Source of the DNA: Victivallales bacterium Lenti_02 | GTDB taxonomy: Bacteria; Verrucomicrobiota; Lentisphaeria; Oligosphaerales; Lenti-02 | DNA: 8,836 nt | Assembly: GCA_001603055.1 (NCBI GenBank) | Contig: LVAZ01000239.1 | Coordinates: 1 to 8,836 of the forward strand | Reading direction: 5' to 3' | Made by a program: the position numbers and the translations under genes | In this document: in pieces, positions 5,995 to 8,836 of the stretch | Layout: every line of letters begins with the position of its first letter | Numbering within the stretch: the first letter of the stretch is position 1 | The notes under the pieces: generated by a model | The model's input: the letters and a program-made list of their open reading frames with translations, nothing else | What the model was told of the DNA's origin: nothing | The model's database searches: none

Positions 5995-8836
5995 GCCATG
6001 TACATCCAATCGCTGTCGGGCTCCCTGCCTTCGTATTTCCACAAGTAGGCAATAGCCGGGGCCAGCTCGCCCAGACGCAGATAGGCGTCCGCCATGGGCA
6101 GCCATGGCTCCGAGGTTTTCATGTTCATGCCCTCGTAGCGTTCGCCGTTGCCGATGACCAGATGCTCGTAGCCGGGAATGTAGTTGAAGGCATTGGCCTG
6201 GATGAAGCTGCCAAAGGCGTCGCGGTACGGCACGTCCTGCCCCGCCAGGTGGCTGACGAGATACCGCTCCATGAGGGCCGCATCCAGAGTCGCTCCGGAC
6301 TGGTCGAGGACCTGTTTGAGCTGGAAGCCGAAACGAACTGAGCCGCGCCTCTGGAACAGTTTCCACGCCGCCTGCGTCCGCGCGGAACCGTCGGCAATCC
6401 GGCCCAGCTCCGCGAGCTGGGGCAGAAACGAGTCCGAATGCGCGTCCCAGACCAGCATGCCCTGCGCCTGAATCCAGGTCTTCACGCCGCGCTGGAGTTC
6501 CCGGTGGTAGGAATGGCGCTCCGGGTTCTGGTGCTCAGTGACAAACTCCAGGAGCAGGCCTCGGTGGGGAGTCGGCTTGATGAGGGGAACCACATGCTCC
6601 CGGCAATACCGCCAACTGGCGCTGGACTGGTTCTTGCCGGTGAGCTGGCGGCAGTAGTGGAGACGCAGCTTGGCCAGGATTTTCTCGGTGGCGAACAGAT
6701 CGTTGGCCTCCTCGGCCGGCAGGGTGTCCGCACCGGGAATGTCGGCCAGGGTCAGCGCGTCGAGCCGGGCCAGACCGGCGTCGATCTCCTCGTCGCCGAG
6801 TTCGCTGGCGACCGGGGCCTCCGGCATGAAGGCCCAACTGACGGGGCCGAGATAGGCGGCCACCCGGTCCTGGAACGCGGCGGGAACCTCGTCCGGGGCC
6901 TCGTCCATCCAGCGGATGAAGGACTGCACCAGCACCTCCCGGCGACGCAGTTCGATGATCGTGTCCAGCACCGTGTCCGCCACCTCGGGCGCGTCAACCA
7001 GAGGCACATTGCAGATTTGGTCGCCCAGGTAGACATATGCGCGCGCGTTCTCCTCCCGTATCGCCAGCATTGCCTGGCGCAGAAGCGGCACCGCCGCCGC
7101 GTAGTCCCGCCGATTGAGCAAATGGAGGCCGCGCTTCATCGTTTCCCCCTGGGACGTGCCGAGCAGCGCCACCTCGCCCACCAATCGGTCCGGGTCCACC
7201 TTGGCGGAATTGCAGACCATCAGGTCGGGCTGGAAATCCAGCCGCCGGAGCACCGCCAACCCCTCCTCGCCCTGGCCCGCCCCCCAGCAGCCAATCAGCC
7301 AGACGGTGAGCAGATACCGCGACGGAAACGCCGCTTCGTCCGCGGCCAGATACCCCTCGCAAACCGCGCGGAGAGCGGGCAGCGCCTCCGGGCGCGCCAT
7401 CATCTTCTGCCACGTCTCACTCTCGGTCAACATATCGAGCAGGCACAACCAGTACTGATGGGGCACATTCGTGTCGAACCGCCCGGTCCGGGCCGCCTCC
7501 AGACCAAGCTCGTAGGTCCAGGTCGGCGTGCCATACCAACGGGTGCGATAGGCCCAGCGCAGCTTGTCGTAGGCCTCGCCCCAGTCGAGCTGGGCGGCGA
7601 TGGTCCGGTCGAACCAGAGCCGCAGCGATTTTTCGGACTGCTCGCCCATGCTCACGGTAATCATCGCCTCGGCGGGCTCGGGGAACTCGGGATGCAGCTT
7701 CCAGGCCTTGGTCAACTCCCGCTTCGCGGCGCGGATGTGCTCGGTGAATCCCCGCCAGCCCTCGTCCCCCACCGACTGCGAATCCCCGTCGCCGCGCGAA
7801 TTCCAGGCTTCCTCGATGCGCCAGCGTCCGGTGTAGTAGGCGAGAATCCACGGCTCGGCACCGGGCAGAGCCGTCATTTTCCGGATCACCTGCCGTTTCT
7901 CGCCCAGATGCATCGTCTCCCAGTCCGCCGCCGCGAGATAGGCGAAAAGCCGCTGCTTGCCATCGCCAAAATCCGGCTCGGCGGCAGCCTCGGCCAACCA
8001 GGTGGTCCATTGCTCGCTGGCCTGCTCGATCAACGCCTTCTCCCCCTTGCGGTCCCGCCGCAGGAAGCCGAGGTAGCGACGCGCCGCCAGCATCTTCACC
8101 GAGGCGGGGTAGGCGCTGCCCTGCAATGCCTGCCACGCCGGTTCCAGCATGGGTTCCGCCGCCTTCTCGCTTTTCAAGTACTGGGTGATGTTCGCATCCA
8201 GAAAAGCGAGCGTCGCGTCCTGGCAGCCCACCGACTGCAAGTAGGCAATCCGGTCGCGCAGGTCCGCCAGCCGGGCGACAGACTGGTCGTGGAACAGGCG
8301 GCCGGCCCAGGCCTCCTGCAAATCCAGCATGGCCTGGTCCCACTTCGGGTCGCGGTGGCCGTGCGCCTCGTACTGCCGTTTCTGGTAGGCCACGTAGTCG
8401 GCCATCAAGGCGGCCTTGTAGGTCCGGTTCGTCGTCACCTCCTGGCCGCTCGGAAACGGCTGCCCCCGGGGAGCGCCGGACCGGTCCCGCCCCTGGACTT
8501 TGCGCCGCCAGACCCGGAATCTCTCGACCGAAGACACGCTCGACGAACCGCGCGGCGGCAGGAACACGAAGGTCCGGGACGAAATGGGCGGGTCCAGCCT
8601 CCACTCCCCGAACGCCAGTTCCACCCGCTCCTCCCCGCCGTCGCCCACGCCCCGCGCCAGCGTCATCCGCAGAGGCAGAGTCGGTTCTTCCGCAGAAAGA
8701 TGCAGCGACAACCGGAACCGGGGGAAGACACCGTCGATCCGGTGCATCGCGACCCCTGCCGCCGTCTCGGTGCCGCCATAGGTGCATTCGCTCGCGCCCG
8801 CCAGCAGCGTGGCCAGCGAATGCCGCCCCAGCCACA
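5853..8836 (-). CDS. Tandem paralogue of the LolA-like/helical protein (5' end cut by window)
   Basis: The frame is open from the right window edge to the TGA at 5853-5855, giving about 993 residues. An internal Met at 8747 is not the start, because homology with the neighbour continues upstream of it (WLGRHSLATLLAGASECTYGG). Alignment shows the window begins at the equivalent of residue 140 of the downstream copy, so about 139 residues, including any signal peptide, lie outside. The visible part holds the second half of the LolA-like domain (EWRLDP, then TFVFLPPRG). A shortened basic linker follows, then the same helical region with HGHRDPKWD, a TPR-like NRRDYAAAVPLLRQAM and the shared ending LFPERLAQVNAQ. 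The LolA-like half is much more diverged (about one third identical) than the C-terminal half. Seven cysteines in the overlapping part are conserved with the neighbour. Function is unknown; presumably it is exported and acts with, or partly redundantly to, its partner. Confidence 0.85.
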   Translation of the reverse strand, partial: WLGRHSLATLLAGASECTYGGTETAAGVAMHRIDGVFPRFRLSLHLSAEEPTLPLRMTLARGVGDGGEERVELAFGEWRLDPPISSRTFVFLPPRGSSSVSSVERFRVWRRKVQGRDRSGAPRGQPFPSGQEVTTNRTYKAALMADYVAYQKRQYEAHGHRDPKWDQAMLDLQEAWAGRLFHDQSVARLADLRDRIAYLQSVGCQDATLAFLDANITQYLKSEKAAEPMLEPAWQALQGSAYPASVKMLAARRYLGFLRRDRKGEKALIEQASEQWTTWLAEAAAEPDFGDGKQRLFAYLAAADWETMHLGEKRQVIRKMTALPGAEPWILAYYTGRWRIEEAWNSRGDGDSQSVGDEGWRGFTEHIRAAKRELTKAWKLHPEFPEPAEAMITVSMGEQSEKSLRLWFDRTIAAQLDWGEAYDKLRWAYRTRWYGTPTWTYELGLEAARTGRFDTNVPHQYWLCLLDMLTESETWQKMMARPEALPALRAVCEGYLAADEAAFPSRYLLTVWLIGCWGAGQGEEGLAVLRRLDFQPDLMVCNSAKVDPDRLVGEVALLGTSQGETMKRGLHLLNRRDYAAAVPLLRQAMLAIREENARAYVYLGDQICNVPLVDAPEVADTVLDTIIELRRREVLVQSFIRWMDEAPDEVPAAFQDRVAAYLGPVSWAFMPEAPVASELGDEEIDAGLARLDALTLADIPGADTLPAEEANDLFATEKILAKLRLHYCRQLTGKNQSSASWRYCREHVVPLIKPTPHRGLLLEFVTEHQNPERHSYHRELQRGVKTWIQAQGMLVWDAHSDSFLPQLAELGRIADGSARTQAAWKLFQRRGSVRFGFQLKQVLDQSGATLDAALMERYLVSHLAGQDVPYRDAFGSFIQANAFNYIPGYEHLVIGNGERYEGMNMKTSEPWLPMADAYLRLGELAPAIAYLWKYEGREPDSDWMYMAGERCKGSDEAMKALIRAISRHPAATPETLDLLERLFPERLAQVNAQ
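6459..6995. repeat. Central high-identity tract, copy 2 (partner 2985-3521)
   Basis: This is the partner copy within the upstream paralogue. Similarity falls off on both sides, to roughly 65-70% protein identity in the adjoining stretches and lower further away. Confidence 0.85.
8770..8836. repeat. LolA-domain high-identity island, copy 2 (partner 5314-5380)
   Basis: This is the partner copy at the extreme right edge, offset 3456 bp. The true left end of the shared island in gene direction is outside the window. Confidence 0.7.

Noticed and set aside
7417..8835. Minus-strand frame of 472 codons overlapping the upstream paralogue
   Set aside because: It is a frame-shifted shadow of the paralogue, rich in Gly, Arg and Ala. 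The homologous frame with LolA-like and helical motifs is open throughout.

Overview
The window is GC-rich, densely coding DNA in which all three genes read on the minus strand. In transcription order they are: a large protein entering from the right edge (positions 8836 to 5853, 5' end missing); its complete tandem paralogue (5795 to 2376); and a family 2 glycoside hydrolase-like protein (2108 to 1, 3' end missing). I see no tRNA, rRNA, CRISPR array, transposase or phage gene. The complete paralogue and the hydrolase both begin with a Sec-type signal peptide, so both products are probably exported. The LolA-like domain suggests a Gram-negative cell plan. High GC, very large exported proteins of unknown function and an atypical GH2-type enzyme with an inserted binding domain would fit the Planctomycetota/Verrucomicrobiota/Lentisphaerota (PVC) group. 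That placement is inference; no marker gene is present.

Region 1-2108: a 702-codon portion of a GH2-like enzyme with signal peptide, a strand broken by an inserted carbohydrate-binding-type beta-sandwich, the sugar-binding domain, the immunoglobulin-like domain and most of the TIM barrel. The window ends just before the expected nucleophile motif. The position that holds the acid/base Glu in ordinary GH2 enzymes carries Asn.

Region 2109-2375: a 267-bp non-coding gap with no convincing promoter or terminator.

Region 2376-8836: two tandem paralogues separated by 57 bp. Each has an N-terminal LolA-like domain resembling DUF2092 and a long, mostly helical, TPR-like region of about 850-890 residues for which I recognise no characterised function. 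The copies are strikingly mosaic. Three tracts are about 93-96% identical in DNA (one 102-bp run is perfectly identical), while intervening segments fall to roughly 55% or less at protein level. Segmental gene conversion after an older tandem duplication would explain this.

The two paralogues are close enough to be co-transcribed. The hydrolase lies 267 bp downstream on the same strand and may or may not belong to the same unit. A role of the paralogue pair in envelope or extracellular carbohydrate processing is only a guess from this adjacency. The most novel item is the tandem pair: a poorly characterised exported architecture with signs of ongoing conversion.
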